The notes under the pieces: generated by a model | What the model saw: the letters and a program-made list of their open reading frames with translations, nothing else | What the model was told of the DNA's origin: nothing | Databases searched by the model: none | Position numbers and translations under genes: made by a program | NCBI GenBank assembly: GCA_016708345.1 | Contig: JADJFX010000035.1 | Coordinates: forward strand, 348,055-412,054 | Direction: 5' to 3' | Origin: Candidatus Rhodoferax bjergmarkensis | GTDB lineage: Bacteria > Pseudomonadota > Gammaproteobacteria > Burkholderiales > Burkholderiaceae_C | Length of the DNA stretch: 64,000 nt | Shown here: piece after piece, positions 1 through 7,700 of the stretch | Layout: every line of letters begins with the position of its first letter | Position numbering within the stretch: position 1 is the first letter of the stretch

Positions 1-678
1 CACAATCAGCCGGTCTTGCACGGCAATCAAGCGCGGCCAGTCTTCCTGCGTGAGGTAAATTCTTTTCAAATTACGCAGCATTCGGGCAATGATTTCCCGC
101 GCAGGCGAGTCCTGCAAATACAGGCCCAGCGGTATCGAAAAATCGTCGAGCAAACCAACGCCCAGGCGAAAAGGCTCCAAACGCTGCGCAAGCTCCTCCT
201 GACTGAGGGACTGACCATTCAAAGGGTCAAGTACCGCCTGACCCTTGGGCAATTTCACTTTCACCATGAAATGCCCCGGAAAGCCGACGCCCGAGGCGGC
301 CAGCCCCAAGCCCTGAGCCAACTCCAGCCATATCACCGCCAAAGTAATCGGAATCGCGCGACGCGTGCCCAAAACAACACTCACATAGCTGTTGCCAGGG
401 TCGTCAAAATGATTCAAGTTGGCCGCAAAATTCAAATCACGGTAAAAAAACTGGTTGAGCACGCGCAGCTTTTGCAATGGCCCGGCATCTGCCGCCACAC
501 GGCGCTGCACACGGGCCAGCAACTGATCCACATCATCGAGCACCCTTTGCACATCCAGCGCGGGGTATTCATCCTGGCCCAGGCTGACAGCTGCCTCCAA
601 AAGGGGAAACTCAGCATCACTGTGAACCAGCGTTGCAAAATATTCCAGCGGTGTGGGTGGTTTGAAAGAAAAGTCCAT
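1..678 (-). CDS. SirB1/transglutaminase-like family protein (3' end cut by window edge)
   Basis: Reading the minus strand from the ATG at 678 gives an uninterrupted frame that leaves the window without a stop. The protein begins MDFSFKPPTPLEYFATLV and contains DLNFAANLNHFDDPGNSYV, SVVLGTRRAIPITLAVIW and a GVGFPGHFMVKV block. These are hallmarks of the SirB1 family, a transglutaminase-like fold usually followed by a TPR-like tail. Family members are cytoplasmic and of poorly defined biochemical role. It lies 44 bp downstream of the receiver gene on the same strand and may be co-transcribed with it. The whole frame fits the family well, so the assignment is good although the C-terminus is missing. 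Confidence 0.8.
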   Translation of the reverse strand, partial: MDFSFKPPTPLEYFATLVHSDAEFPLLEAAVSLGQDEYPALDVQRVLDDVDQLLARVQRRVAADAGPLQKLRVLNQFFYRDLNFAANLNHFDDPGNSYVSVVLGTRRAIPITLAVIWLELAQGLGLAASGVGFPGHFMVKVKLPKGQAVLDPLNGQSLSQEELAQRLEPFRLGVGLLDDFSIPLGLYLQDSPAREIIARMLRNLKRIYLTQEDWPRLIAVQDRLIV

Positions 679-721
679 ACAAAACTTGGTGGCTTACGGA
701 TAACAGCTGAGGGCTTAGAGC

Positions 722-1141
722 TTAGTCATTTTGCAGTTTTCGCGCCAATGTAACGTCAGATGTTGGGTGGCATTGATCCGCCACCAAGCGTTCAATGAAC
801 AGTGCCAATTCGGCTGTGACGTTTGGCTTGTATAAAAACCCCGCGGCACCCACCTCTTGGGCCGCACTGCGGTAGCCGGTGTTGTCATGCATGGTCAAAA
901 ATACGATAAGCGGTGCCTGCGGCCACGACTGCATCCGCTTGGCCACCTCCAGGCCATTGAGTTCAGGCATCGATATATCAAGCAGCATCAAGTCGGGCAT
1001 CAGCTTTTCGGCCATGGCCAGCGCTTCGCGGCCGTCATGCGCCTGCCCAACCACCTCCACGCCATCCATTGACTGAATGAACCTGCGAACAGCGGTTAAA
1101 AAGGCCTGACTATCGTCGACCAGCAAAATTCTGATTGTCAT
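722..1141 (-). CDS. Single-domain response regulator (CheY-like receiver)
   Basis: The protein is about 139 residues and consists almost entirely of one receiver domain. It starts MTIRILLVDDSQ, with the acidic pair near residues 9-10, the phospho-acceptor Asp in LMLLDISMPELNG, a switch Thr in IVFLTMHD and the conserved Lys in GFLYKP. No output domain follows, so it probably acts by phosphotransfer or protein-protein contact. The frame is open 14 codons further upstream (to 1183), but the internal ATG at 1141 fits the domain start. The sequence is closest in style to NarL-type receivers. No cognate kinase is adjacent; the signalling cluster at 3-14 kb is on the same strand. Confidence 0.8.
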   Translation of the reverse strand: MTIRILLVDDSQAFLTAVRRFIQSMDGVEVVGQAHDGREALAMAEKLMPDLMLLDISMPELNGLEVAKRMQSWPQAPLIVFLTMHDNTGYRSAAQEVGAAGFLYKPNVTAELALFIERLVADQCHPTSDVTLARKLQND

Positions 1142-1298
1142 CGCGGCTTGCCCGTTGAATGGGACTGTGGGACTTTCACACAAGCCTCACTTTAATGAAG
1201 CCCATCAACTCGCGCCATCAGGTTGATACCCTATGCAGCCGGGGAAAAAACCTGAGACGGTCAAGTTCCCCAGTCGTGAACTGTTCAGATATAGGGGC

Positions 1299-1332
1299 AA
1301 CACCTGAGTTGCTTACGGTAAAACACCTGAGT
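1299..1332. repeat. Pair of 11-bp direct repeats
   Basis: The 11-mer aacacctgagt occurs at 1299-1309 and 1322-1332, 23 bp apart (about two helical turns). It lies in the gap between the receiver gene and the first toxin gene. It could be an operator or chance; no protein can be assigned. Confidence 0.4.
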
Positions 1333-1381
1333 CAGTTTCACGCAAGACTCGCGCAGACTGAGCCGGTGCGCAAAGCCTTGC

Positions 1382-1798
1382 TCAAACCCGAAACGGGTTG
1401 CGAATCACCAGCGAGCTGGCGCTGGCCAGTCCTGGTACCTTGAGATTGAGCCCTTCTTGCATGTCTTCGGTGTACAAAAGGGCGCAATCACTCAAAGCTG
1501 CGGCTGCAACGATGTTGGCGTCATACACCGAGAAGTTGTAGCGGGCCATTAATCTCAAGGCGGTTTGGTGGGTGCGCACGCTCAAATCAAGCACCTCGCA
1601 GGTGTCGATCAAGGTGGTGCAAAGTGTCTCAACATCTGGCAGCGCCATGGCGCGTTTTTTGCGCAAGACATTGGCAAACTCGTTGAGAACCTGAACGCTG
1701 ATGACACACTCTTGCACCAGCAACTGCTCCACCACATCGGCCCGTGCGCTGTCGTCCACCCAATAAATGAGCACATTGGTGTCAATAAACGCCTTCAC
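1382..1798 (-). CDS. PIN-domain toxin (VapC-like ribonuclease)
   Basis: The 138-residue protein begins MKAFIDTNVLIYW, the classic PIN start with the first catalytic Asp at residue 6. Further acidic residues follow in VLNEFANVL (Glu), VYDANIVAAA (Asp) and YTEDMQ. PIN toxins are Mg-dependent endoribonucleases that cut RNA when not held by the antitoxin. The start overlaps the stop of the upstream antitoxin gene by 4 bp (1795-1798), the usual arrangement of a type II toxin-antitoxin operon. The length is normal and no catalytic residue is missing. Autoregulation by the antitoxin complex is expected from family knowledge. The RNA target cannot be inferred. Confidence 0.88.
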   Translation of the reverse strand: MKAFIDTNVLIYWVDDSARADVVEQLLVQECVISVQVLNEFANVLRKKRAMALPDVETLCTTLIDTCEVLDLSVRTHQTALRLMARYNFSVYDANIVAAAALSDCALLYTEDMQEGLNLKVPGLASASSLVIRNPFRV

Positions 1799-2040
1799 CG
1801 TGCGTTGGCCTCGTCACGGTCAAAGGCAAAGTCTGCTCCCCAAGGCGCACGCAAGTGGCGCACCGCCTGCAAGCGCTCCAACTTGCCTGGCAGGCGGGTT
1901 ACGCTGACCGTAGCAGGTTGTTCAGCTTGTCTGGGGGCCGGCTGCAGCACCAATTCATCTCCATCGGCAATGCCCAGCTCTTGCACCAAAGCGACGGGCA
2001 AGCGCACCGCCAGACTATTTCCCCATTTGGCAACTTGCAT
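1795..2040 (-). CDS. AbrB/MazE-fold antitoxin of the PIN toxin
   Basis: The 81-residue protein starts MQVAKWGNSLAVRLPVALV, the swapped-hairpin AbrB/SpoVT (MazE/VapB) DNA-binding signature. It continues with ELGIADGDELVLQP and a charged C-terminal tail that would wrap the toxin. The ATG at 2040 is preceded by a GAGG Shine-Dalgarno about 7 bases upstream. A TTG four codons earlier is in frame but less likely. It is the first gene of the pair, overlapping the toxin by 4 bp, and probably represses its own promoter in the 280-bp gap to the right. Confidence 0.85.
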   Translation of the reverse strand: MQVAKWGNSLAVRLPVALVQELGIADGDELVLQPAPRQAEQPATVSVTRLPGKLERLQAVRHLRAPWGADFAFDRDEANAR

Positions 2041-2260
2041 AGCGAACCTCAAGAAGGATATACAAAGATTTCAGTATAGGGTGACGCACCCTTTCACACA
2101 AGTTGTATCGAACGCGCCCCGTGACAAAGAACATTGTTTTCATGCCAGCCGCAAGGCTTGAGACCACTGAGGCCCAGAAAAGCGACATTGGAATGATGCG
2201 TAACTGGACAGCTTCAAGGTACTGAAATGCGGGAGTCGCCGGACATACTGCACATTTTTC

Positions 2261-2287
2261 TTGGAATTTGCGTTAAAAATGCATAAT
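2261..2287 (+). promoter_or_regulatory. Candidate promoter of the second toxin-antitoxin pair
   Basis: TTGGAA at 2261-2266 and CATAAT at 2282-2287 are separated by 15 bp, upstream of the Phd-type antitoxin gene at 2321. A GAGGAG ribosome-binding site is visible at about 2309-2314. The spacing is short for sigma-70, so this is a weak prediction. I see no gene in the rest of 2041-2320. Confidence 0.35.
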
Positions 2288-2320
2288 CAGTAGCAATGAG
2301 TAAGCCGAGGAGATGTTGCA

Positions 2321-2578
2321 ATGCAAACCATCAGTGCTACTGAGTTAGCCAGAAATACCCGCGAGATACTGGACAAGGTAGCCAGTCAAGGCGAGACCGT
2401 CTCTATTGAGCGCAATCACACCCTGATTGCCCAAATCGTGCCGCCACAGCGCAGCATGACAGCGTCCCAGGCACTTGCGGGCTTGGCACTGCCCATGCTG
2501 ACGCTGGCGCAAGCCACCGATTGGCTGCAGGACAGCCGTCAAGACTTTGGCGATGCGGTGCGTGACCCATGGGCATGA
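2321..2578 (+). CDS. Phd/YefM-family antitoxin
   Basis: The 85-residue protein begins MQTISATELARNTREILDKV and continues with ETVSIERNHTLIAQIVP, the standard N-terminal DNA-binding fold of the Phd/YefM family. The C-terminal half is the toxin-binding arm and ends DPWA. A strong GAGGAG ribosome-binding site precedes the ATG. The stop codon overlaps the start of the PIN toxin gene, so the two are translationally coupled. It should neutralise the toxin and repress the operon. It sits 280 bp from the oppositely oriented AbrB/PIN pair and is unrelated to that antitoxin in fold. Confidence 0.88.
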   Translation: MQTISATELARNTREILDKVASQGETVSIERNHTLIAQIVPPQRSMTASQALAGLALPMLTLAQATDWLQDSRQDFGDAVRDPWA

Positions 2579-2991
2579 TTTTCGACAGCTGCATCTGGGT
2601 GGGACTCGCTGCCAACCATGTGGATCGACAAGCGGTCATTGCTGCTGCGGGCCAGGCGTCTGTGTTTACATCCGTGATTTCACTCGGCGAGCTGAGTTTT
2701 GGTGTGCAGTCATGCCTAGACCCCACAGAACGCGCCATGCGCGCGGCCTACTTGCGCCAAGTAGAAAGTCGCCCGACTTTGGGAGTGTCCAAGCACACGG
2801 CTGCAGCGTTTGGCGTGCTCGCGGCTGCAGTCAAACAGGCTGGCCGCTCACCCCGGCCACGTTACAACGACCTGTGGATCGCCGCACAAGCCATCGAACA
2901 CGGGTACGCGCTTTTAACACTCAACACCAACGACTTCGTTGGCCTGCCAGGACTGCGGCTTGCAACACTCTCGCCCAAGGCACAGGCTTAG
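2569..2991 (+). CDS. PIN-domain toxin (VapC-like ribonuclease), second system
   Basis: The 140-residue PIN protein begins MGMIFDSCIWVGL, with the first catalytic Asp just after the start. Other metal-binding acids are in SLGELSFG (Glu), YNDLWIAAQA (Asp) and LNTNDF (Asp). It is an expected Mg-dependent RNase toxin. The ATG at 2569 gives a 10-bp overlap with the antitoxin. A second in-frame ATG at 2575 forms the common ATGA 4-bp overlap and may be the real start. The pair forms a complete type II module. Confidence 0.87.
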   Translation: MGMIFDSCIWVGLAANHVDRQAVIAAAGQASVFTSVISLGELSFGVQSCLDPTERAMRAAYLRQVESRPTLGVSKHTAAAFGVLAAAVKQAGRSPRPRYNDLWIAAQAIEHGYALLTLNTNDFVGLPGLRLATLSPKAQA

Positions 2992-2994
2992 CCA

Positions 2995-3645
2995 TCAATC
3001 CGGCGAAATCAGCCCGGCGCGCATGGCGTAGCGCACCAGCCCGGTTATCTCGTGAATTTCAAGCTGTTTCATGAGCTGGCTGCGGTGGGTGTCCACTGTT
3101 TTGATGGAAATATCAAGCCTGCGGGCAATTTCTTTGGTGCTCAGACCCTCGGCCACCAGGGTCAGCACCTCACGCTGGCGCTGGGTCAGGGGTGAAACGG
3201 GTTGGTCCTGCTCGCGCAGGCGGTGGATGTAGTCGCTCAAAACACCTTTGGAGACCGCCGGGCTGAGGTAAGTGTCGCCCTGCAACACGGTTTTGATGGC
3301 CCATTCAAGCTCGGTGGGCGCGGCGTCCTTGAGCATGTAGGCGCAAGCGCCGTGGCGCAGAGCCTGGCGCACATACTCCTCGTTTTGATGCATCGACAAT
3401 ATGAGCACGCGGGTCTGGGGCCACTCCTTCATGATCCGGGCGGTGGCCTCCAGCCCGTTCAAAGCGGGCATGGAAATGTCCATCAGCACCAGGTCGGGCT
3501 GCAGCTGGGCCACCAGGTTGATCACGTCCAGGCCATCATTGGCCTCGCCCACCACCTGCATGTCTGGAATGATTTCGATCAGTTTGCGCAGGCCCGCCCG
3601 CACCAGCACGTGGTCGTCGGCCAGCAAAACGCGCACCGGGCTCAT
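2995..3645 (-). CDS. NarL/FixJ-family response regulator
   Basis: The 216-residue protein has a receiver (phospho-acceptor Asp in LVLMDISMPALNG, Lys in YMLKDA) and a C-terminal LuxR-type helix-turn-helix (TQRQREVLTLVAEG, then STKEIARRLDISIKTVDTHR). It should be a DNA-binding transcription regulator controlled by phosphorylation. The ATG at 3645 overlaps the stop of the preceding kinase gene as ATGA, so I prefer it over an upstream in-frame start at 3675. Its gene follows the REC-PAS-HisKA_3 kinase, its evident partner. Targets are unknown. Confidence 0.9.
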   Translation of the reverse strand: MSPVRVLLADDHVLVRAGLRKLIEIIPDMQVVGEANDGLDVINLVAQLQPDLVLMDISMPALNGLEATARIMKEWPQTRVLILSMHQNEEYVRQALRHGACAYMLKDAAPTELEWAIKTVLQGDTYLSPAVSKGVLSDYIHRLREQDQPVSPLTQRQREVLTLVAEGLSTKEIARRLDISIKTVDTHRSQLMKQLEIHEITGLVRYAMRAGLISPD

Positions 3646-5084
3646 GCCAGCGCCCCGCGCAGCCGCAGCGGACAACGCAGGCGCACGGTGGTGCCCTGCC
3701 CTGGCGCAGATTCAATGGACAGCACGCCGCCAATGAGCGCCGCACGCTCGTGCATGCCCAGTACGCCCATGCTGGAGCCCGACAAGGCGCGCGCTTTCAT
3801 GTCGGCCAGGTCAAAACCGCAGCCATCGTCTTGAACCATCAGCACCAAAGACTCTCCTTCCTGGGTTAGCGCAATCTGCACATGTTTGGCCTTTGCGTAG
3901 CGCACCACATTGGTCAGCGCCTCCTGGGCGATGCGAAAACACGCGGTCTCGATCTCGGGGGTGAGCCGCTCTGGCAGGCGCACAGCATGAAACGCCACTG
4001 CAATGCTGCTGCGCTCCGAATTTTGCTCGGCCATCCAGCGCAGTGCCGGTGCCAGCCCCAGATCGTCGAGCATGGAGGGGCGCAGCGCCAGCGCCAGCCG
4101 GCGCACATGTTGGAGCACATCTTCAACAATGCCCAGGTTTTCAGCCGTTACGTCTTCAACCGGCCGGTTTTTGAAACGTGCATTGGCTTGCAGGTTGATT
4201 TTGAGGGCGGTGAGCGACTGGCCCAACTCGTCGTGCAGTTCAATGGCAATGCGGCGGCGTTCGATCTCCTGCGCCTGCAGCACCCGGGCGGACAAGCTCT
4301 GTAACTGGCGGGTCGTCTCACGCAGCAAATCTTGTGCATTTTTGCGCTCCGTGATGTCGCGCGCCAGCAATATAAAGTGCTGCTGGTCCGCCGGCACCGC
4401 CGGCATAGGGGCCACCGAGAGTTCAAACCAGCGCTCACCCTGGGGCAAGCCCAGACGGTACTCGGAGCCACGGCTGCAACCTTTGAGTGCGGCCTCCTGC
4501 AGCGCCGCCAGGCAAGTTTGCGCCGCCTGCGCTGGTAGAAACTCTGAAACGTGCTTGCCCATGAACTGCTCGGGCGGTACCGCCAGCAAGTCGGCGCGGT
4601 TGGAGTGGTAGTCAAAAATGCGGCCATCCAGGCCCGCTTCAAACAGCAAATCTGGCATGGCGTCCAGCGTAGCCTGCAGCCGGTTTTTGGCCGCCAGTGT
4701 TTTGCTCTCGCTCTGGTGTTTGTACAGCGCCATTTCAACCACAGTACGCACTTCGCGCTGGCTGAAGGGTTTGAGAATGTAGCCAAACGGTTCGGTCAGC
4801 TTGGCGCGCTCCAGAACATCGTCGGCCGCGAAAGCGGTGAGAAACACCACCGGCAACGCAAATTGCGAGCGAATGACCTGCGCGCAGGCAATGCCGTCCA
4901 TGTCGCCCGCGAGCCCAATGTCCATCAGAACGAGGCCAGGGCGCAGCTGGCCCGCAAGGCGAATGGCGTCAACGCCCTGGGTGGCATGGGCCACGGGCTC
5001 GTAACCCAGCTCGGTCAACTGCGCCCAGATGTCCCGGGCCACAACCGTCTCGTCTTCGACGATGAGAATGGTTGTTTTTTTCAT
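3642..5084 (-). CDS. Hybrid sensor kinase: REC-PAS-HisKA_3-HATPase
   Basis: The 480-residue soluble protein opens with a receiver domain (ILIVEDETVVARDI, LVLMDIGLAGDMDG, ILKPFSQREV; residues 1-120). A PAS domain follows at about 130-250, then a HisKA_3 dimerisation/phosphoacceptor segment (RRRIAIELHDELGQSLTALK, about 275) and a HATPase_c domain (ALTNVVRYAKAKHV). HisKA_3 kinases phosphorylate NarL-type regulators, and one lies directly downstream with a 4-bp overlap. The N-terminal receiver could be charged by the membrane kinase encoded immediately upstream, also with a 4-bp overlap. This suggests a three-protein relay. The receiver is closely similar to that of the GGDEF-EAL protein at 7.7-9.8 kb. 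Confidence 0.9.
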   Translation of the reverse strand: MKKTTILIVEDETVVARDIWAQLTELGYEPVAHATQGVDAIRLAGQLRPGLVLMDIGLAGDMDGIACAQVIRSQFALPVVFLTAFAADDVLERAKLTEPFGYILKPFSQREVRTVVEMALYKHQSESKTLAAKNRLQATLDAMPDLLFEAGLDGRIFDYHSNRADLLAVPPEQFMGKHVSEFLPAQAAQTCLAALQEAALKGCSRGSEYRLGLPQGERWFELSVAPMPAVPADQQHFILLARDITERKNAQDLLRETTRQLQSLSARVLQAQEIERRRIAIELHDELGQSLTALKINLQANARFKNRPVEDVTAENLGIVEDVLQHVRRLALALRPSMLDDLGLAPALRWMAEQNSERSSIAVAFHAVRLPERLTPEIETACFRIAQEALTNVVRYAKAKHVQIALTQEGESLVLMVQDDGCGFDLADMKARALSGSSMGVLGMHERAALIGGVLSIESAPGQGTTVRLRCPLRLRGALA

Positions 5085-7615
5085 GCATTTTCCTGGGGAA
5101 TTTTTGACTTATCTACATTAAAGCAAACCACGAACACGGCACCAGGCCCCGGGCCAACCTCCAGATGCCCGGCAAGTTGACGGCTCAGATCGTCCACCAG
5201 CTGTAAGCCCAGCGACTTGCCCCGCTTGGCTTCAAAATCATCACCCAAGCCAACACCGTTGTCGCTGACGCACAAACGCACGGGGCTGGCACCCTCTGGC
5301 GTGCTGGGCAAGGCCTGCAGCGAAATTTTGATTTCTCCACCCTGCCCGTTCACAAAACCGTGTTTGAAGCAGTTGGAGATCAGCTCGTTGACCAGCAAAC
5401 CGCAGGGTGTGGCCTGGTCCATGCTGACGTGAACCGTATCCAACTCCAATTGCAGCCGCACGGCACCCGTGCCGCTGGCCATGGCGCGAAAGGCCTGGGT
5501 GGCGAGCTCCCTGAGGTAAACCCCCAAGTCAACCGCAGCAAATGTCCCCGCGCGGTACAAAGACTCGTGCAACAGCGCCATGGAGTGGATGCGGCCCTGC
5601 ATATCGGTGAGCACTGTCCTGGTATCCTGCTGGGTGCTGCGACCCGCCTCCAGCCGCAGCAAACTGGCGATGACCTGCAAGTTGTTTTTGACCCGGTGGT
5701 GAACCTCGTTGAGCAAGGCCACTTTTTCTTTGAGGGAGGCCTGCAGTGCGTTGTGGATCTGTTTGCGCTCGGTGATGTCATGCACGGCGGTGAGCACAGT
5801 CGGCTTGCCCTCAAAAACCACCGGAATGCCCTGCACTTCGGCATCCATGACCGTGCCATCGACCTTGAGCAGTCGCTGCTCAATGACCGGGGCGGCGTGT
5901 CCTGTTTCCATGCCCTCTTTGATTCGTGCCCTGGCAATTTCTTTGAAGTCGGGGTGCACCCGGTCAAGCACCGGCGTTCCGACCAGATCGGTTTCAGAAT
6001 CGGCAGCAAACATCGCCACTGCCGCCGGATTGAGATACAGCAGGAGTCCATCACGGTGCATCAGGATCGGATTGGGCGACCAGTTGACCACTGTGCGGTA
6101 AAGGTCTTCACTGGCTTTCAAGGATTCCTGTACCCGGTGTTGCCCGGTGACGTCGCTGAACACCAGCACCACGCCCACCATGTGCCCGCTGGCGTCCAAA
6201 ATGGGCGCGGTACTGTCTGTAATCTGGTACACCTCGCCGTCCCTGGCCAGCAAGGCGGTGTGGCTGGCCAGCCCCAAGGTTTGGTCACGGTCTGCCACCG
6301 GCTGCACCGGATGGATTGAAAGGTCTGTGCTGAAAGCGTTGATGGCGTTGAACACCACGGGCAAGTCCCGCCCCATGGCCTCAGACAGCGGCCAGCCCGT
6401 GAGCCGCTCAGCAGCAGCGTTCATGCGGGTAATGCGGCCCTGCGCATCGGTGGCAATCACGCCATCGGCAATGGAGTGCAGGGTAATGGCAAGGCTTTCT
6501 TCGCTTTGCCTGAGCGCCTCTTCGCGCTGCCCCAAGGTGGCCAGCAGCGCATTAAAGCTGCCAATGAGCTCACCGATTTCGTCGCGCGTGGTCACAGGCA
6601 GGGGCTGCGGGGGGCGGTTGGTGGCCGAGACTGAGGCCAGTGTTTTCACGGTGGCGAGCAGGGGGGCAAGCTGGCGGCGCATCATCCACCAGGTCAGCGC
6701 CGCTGCCAGCAGGGAAACAAGCAAGGTGAGCAGCACCATGCGCAGCTGCAGGGCCTCAATCGGGGCAAATGCTTCCCTGGTGGGCAAGATGACGGCCACA
6801 TGCCAATTGGCCACAGGCACACCCCTGGACGAGCCCAGCATTTCAACGCCTTGTGGATTGACAAACACGGCTGCGTACACGTCGCCTTGCATGGCCTGGT
6901 CAATGACAGGCATGATGCCAGGGGTGGGCAACACTTCCAGAATGCGGCTTTTTTCTGTGGCGGCCACTATCTGGCGAGCCCGTCTGTCCACCACCACGTA
7001 GCTGCCGGTTTTGCCGTACCTGTTTTCTGAAATCCGGTCCAAAAAGCTGGGCTTGCTCAGGTCCACCACGCCAATCAGCGTCCCCATGACCTGCCCTTGC
7101 GGGTTAAAAACAGGCACCACCATCGAGATCACAGGCACCTGCAGTGCTTTGCCAACAATCGGGTTGCCGATGCCGGTGCGACCTTGCCTGAGTGCAGCCG
7201 CAACATGGTCGCGGTACATGTAGTTGGTGCCGGCACGTTTGGCCAATAGCGGTATTGAAGCAGTGGCGATGCCATCGGGCCCGGTGAAAAAAGTTCCCGC
7301 ATTGAAAAGAGACTGAAATACCTCACGGTCTTGCAGAAACTGCTGCAAGGCTGGTGTATCGGCCATCATGGCGGGTGTTACCTTGGCTGCTACCGCCTTG
7401 AGTGCGTCCAGGCGCTCGGTCAGATCGTTGTCAAGCTCCTGGGCAATCAGGGTCACGGTGGACATCTGCTGCTCGCCCATCTCGCGCTGCATGTCTTCGT
7501 GCAGCATCCGGACGGCGAAAAAGGCCAGCGTCCAGATGCTGGCCAAAAAAATGACCAAGGTGAACAGCGTGACCTGGGTGTTGAGTGAGCGCCAAGCCGG
7601 GAATTTGAAGTTCAT
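5081..7615 (-). CDS. Membrane sensor histidine kinase (Cache-HAMP-PAS-PAS-HisKA_2)
   Basis: The protein is about 844 residues. It has a membrane helix at about 16-38 (TLFTLVIFLASIWTLAFFAV) and a periplasmic region of about 250 residues of Cache type with YVVVDRRARQIVAATEKS. A second helix near 292-314 is followed by HAMP, then two PAS domains (about 375-615; GVIATDAQGRITRMNAAAER). The HisKA_2 phosphoacceptor is HHRVKNNLQVIASLLRLE near 637, followed by an ATPase domain (LLVNELISNCFKHG). It should sense a small extracellular ligand. I chose the ATG at 7615 because an upstream TTG at 7636 adds only seven poorly conserved residues. It overlaps the next kinase by 4 bp. Confidence 0.88.
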   Translation of the reverse strand: MNFKFPAWRSLNTQVTLFTLVIFLASIWTLAFFAVRMLHEDMQREMGEQQMSTVTLIAQELDNDLTERLDALKAVAAKVTPAMMADTPALQQFLQDREVFQSLFNAGTFFTGPDGIATASIPLLAKRAGTNYMYRDHVAAALRQGRTGIGNPIVGKALQVPVISMVVPVFNPQGQVMGTLIGVVDLSKPSFLDRISENRYGKTGSYVVVDRRARQIVAATEKSRILEVLPTPGIMPVIDQAMQGDVYAAVFVNPQGVEMLGSSRGVPVANWHVAVILPTREAFAPIEALQLRMVLLTLLVSLLAAALTWWMMRRQLAPLLATVKTLASVSATNRPPQPLPVTTRDEIGELIGSFNALLATLGQREEALRQSEESLAITLHSIADGVIATDAQGRITRMNAAAERLTGWPLSEAMGRDLPVVFNAINAFSTDLSIHPVQPVADRDQTLGLASHTALLARDGEVYQITDSTAPILDASGHMVGVVLVFSDVTGQHRVQESLKASEDLYRTVVNWSPNPILMHRDGLLLYLNPAAVAMFAADSETDLVGTPVLDRVHPDFKEIARARIKEGMETGHAAPVIEQRLLKVDGTVMDAEVQGIPVVFEGKPTVLTAVHDITERKQIHNALQASLKEKVALLNEVHHRVKNNLQVIASLLRLEAGRSTQQDTRTVLTDMQGRIHSMALLHESLYRAGTFAAVDLGVYLRELATQAFRAMASGTGAVRLQLELDTVHVSMDQATPCGLLVNELISNCFKHGFVNGQGGEIKISLQALPSTPEGASPVRLCVSDNGVGLGDDFEAKRGKSLGLQLVDDLSRQLAGHLEVGPGPGAVFVVCFNVDKSKIPQENA

Positions 7616-7647
7616 GCCGGAACACAGGCCAATCAAGTTGGCATGTT

Positions 7648-7700
7648 TACTATTAATTTAGTAGCTGCTCGCGCAGATTCCATGCGCGCAAGCAGCACTA
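7648..7700. repeat. Dispersed repeat element, copy 1 (supplies a stop codon)
   Basis: The sequence includes ctattaatttagtagctgct followed by cgcgcagattccatgcgcgc. It matches copies at 11970, 17225, 32809, 34754 and 63825 over a shared core (TAGCTGCT, then GCGCA, then a second GCGC arm). The TAG stop of the GGDEF-EAL gene at 7698-7700 lies at its edge. It resembles the small palindromic elements common in Comamonadaceae genomes. Confidence 0.65.

Noticed and set aside
16..753. Long plus-strand ORF at the left edge
   Set aside because: It is antisense to the SirB1-like gene, whose minus frame fits its family along its whole length; the plus product has no recognisable domain.
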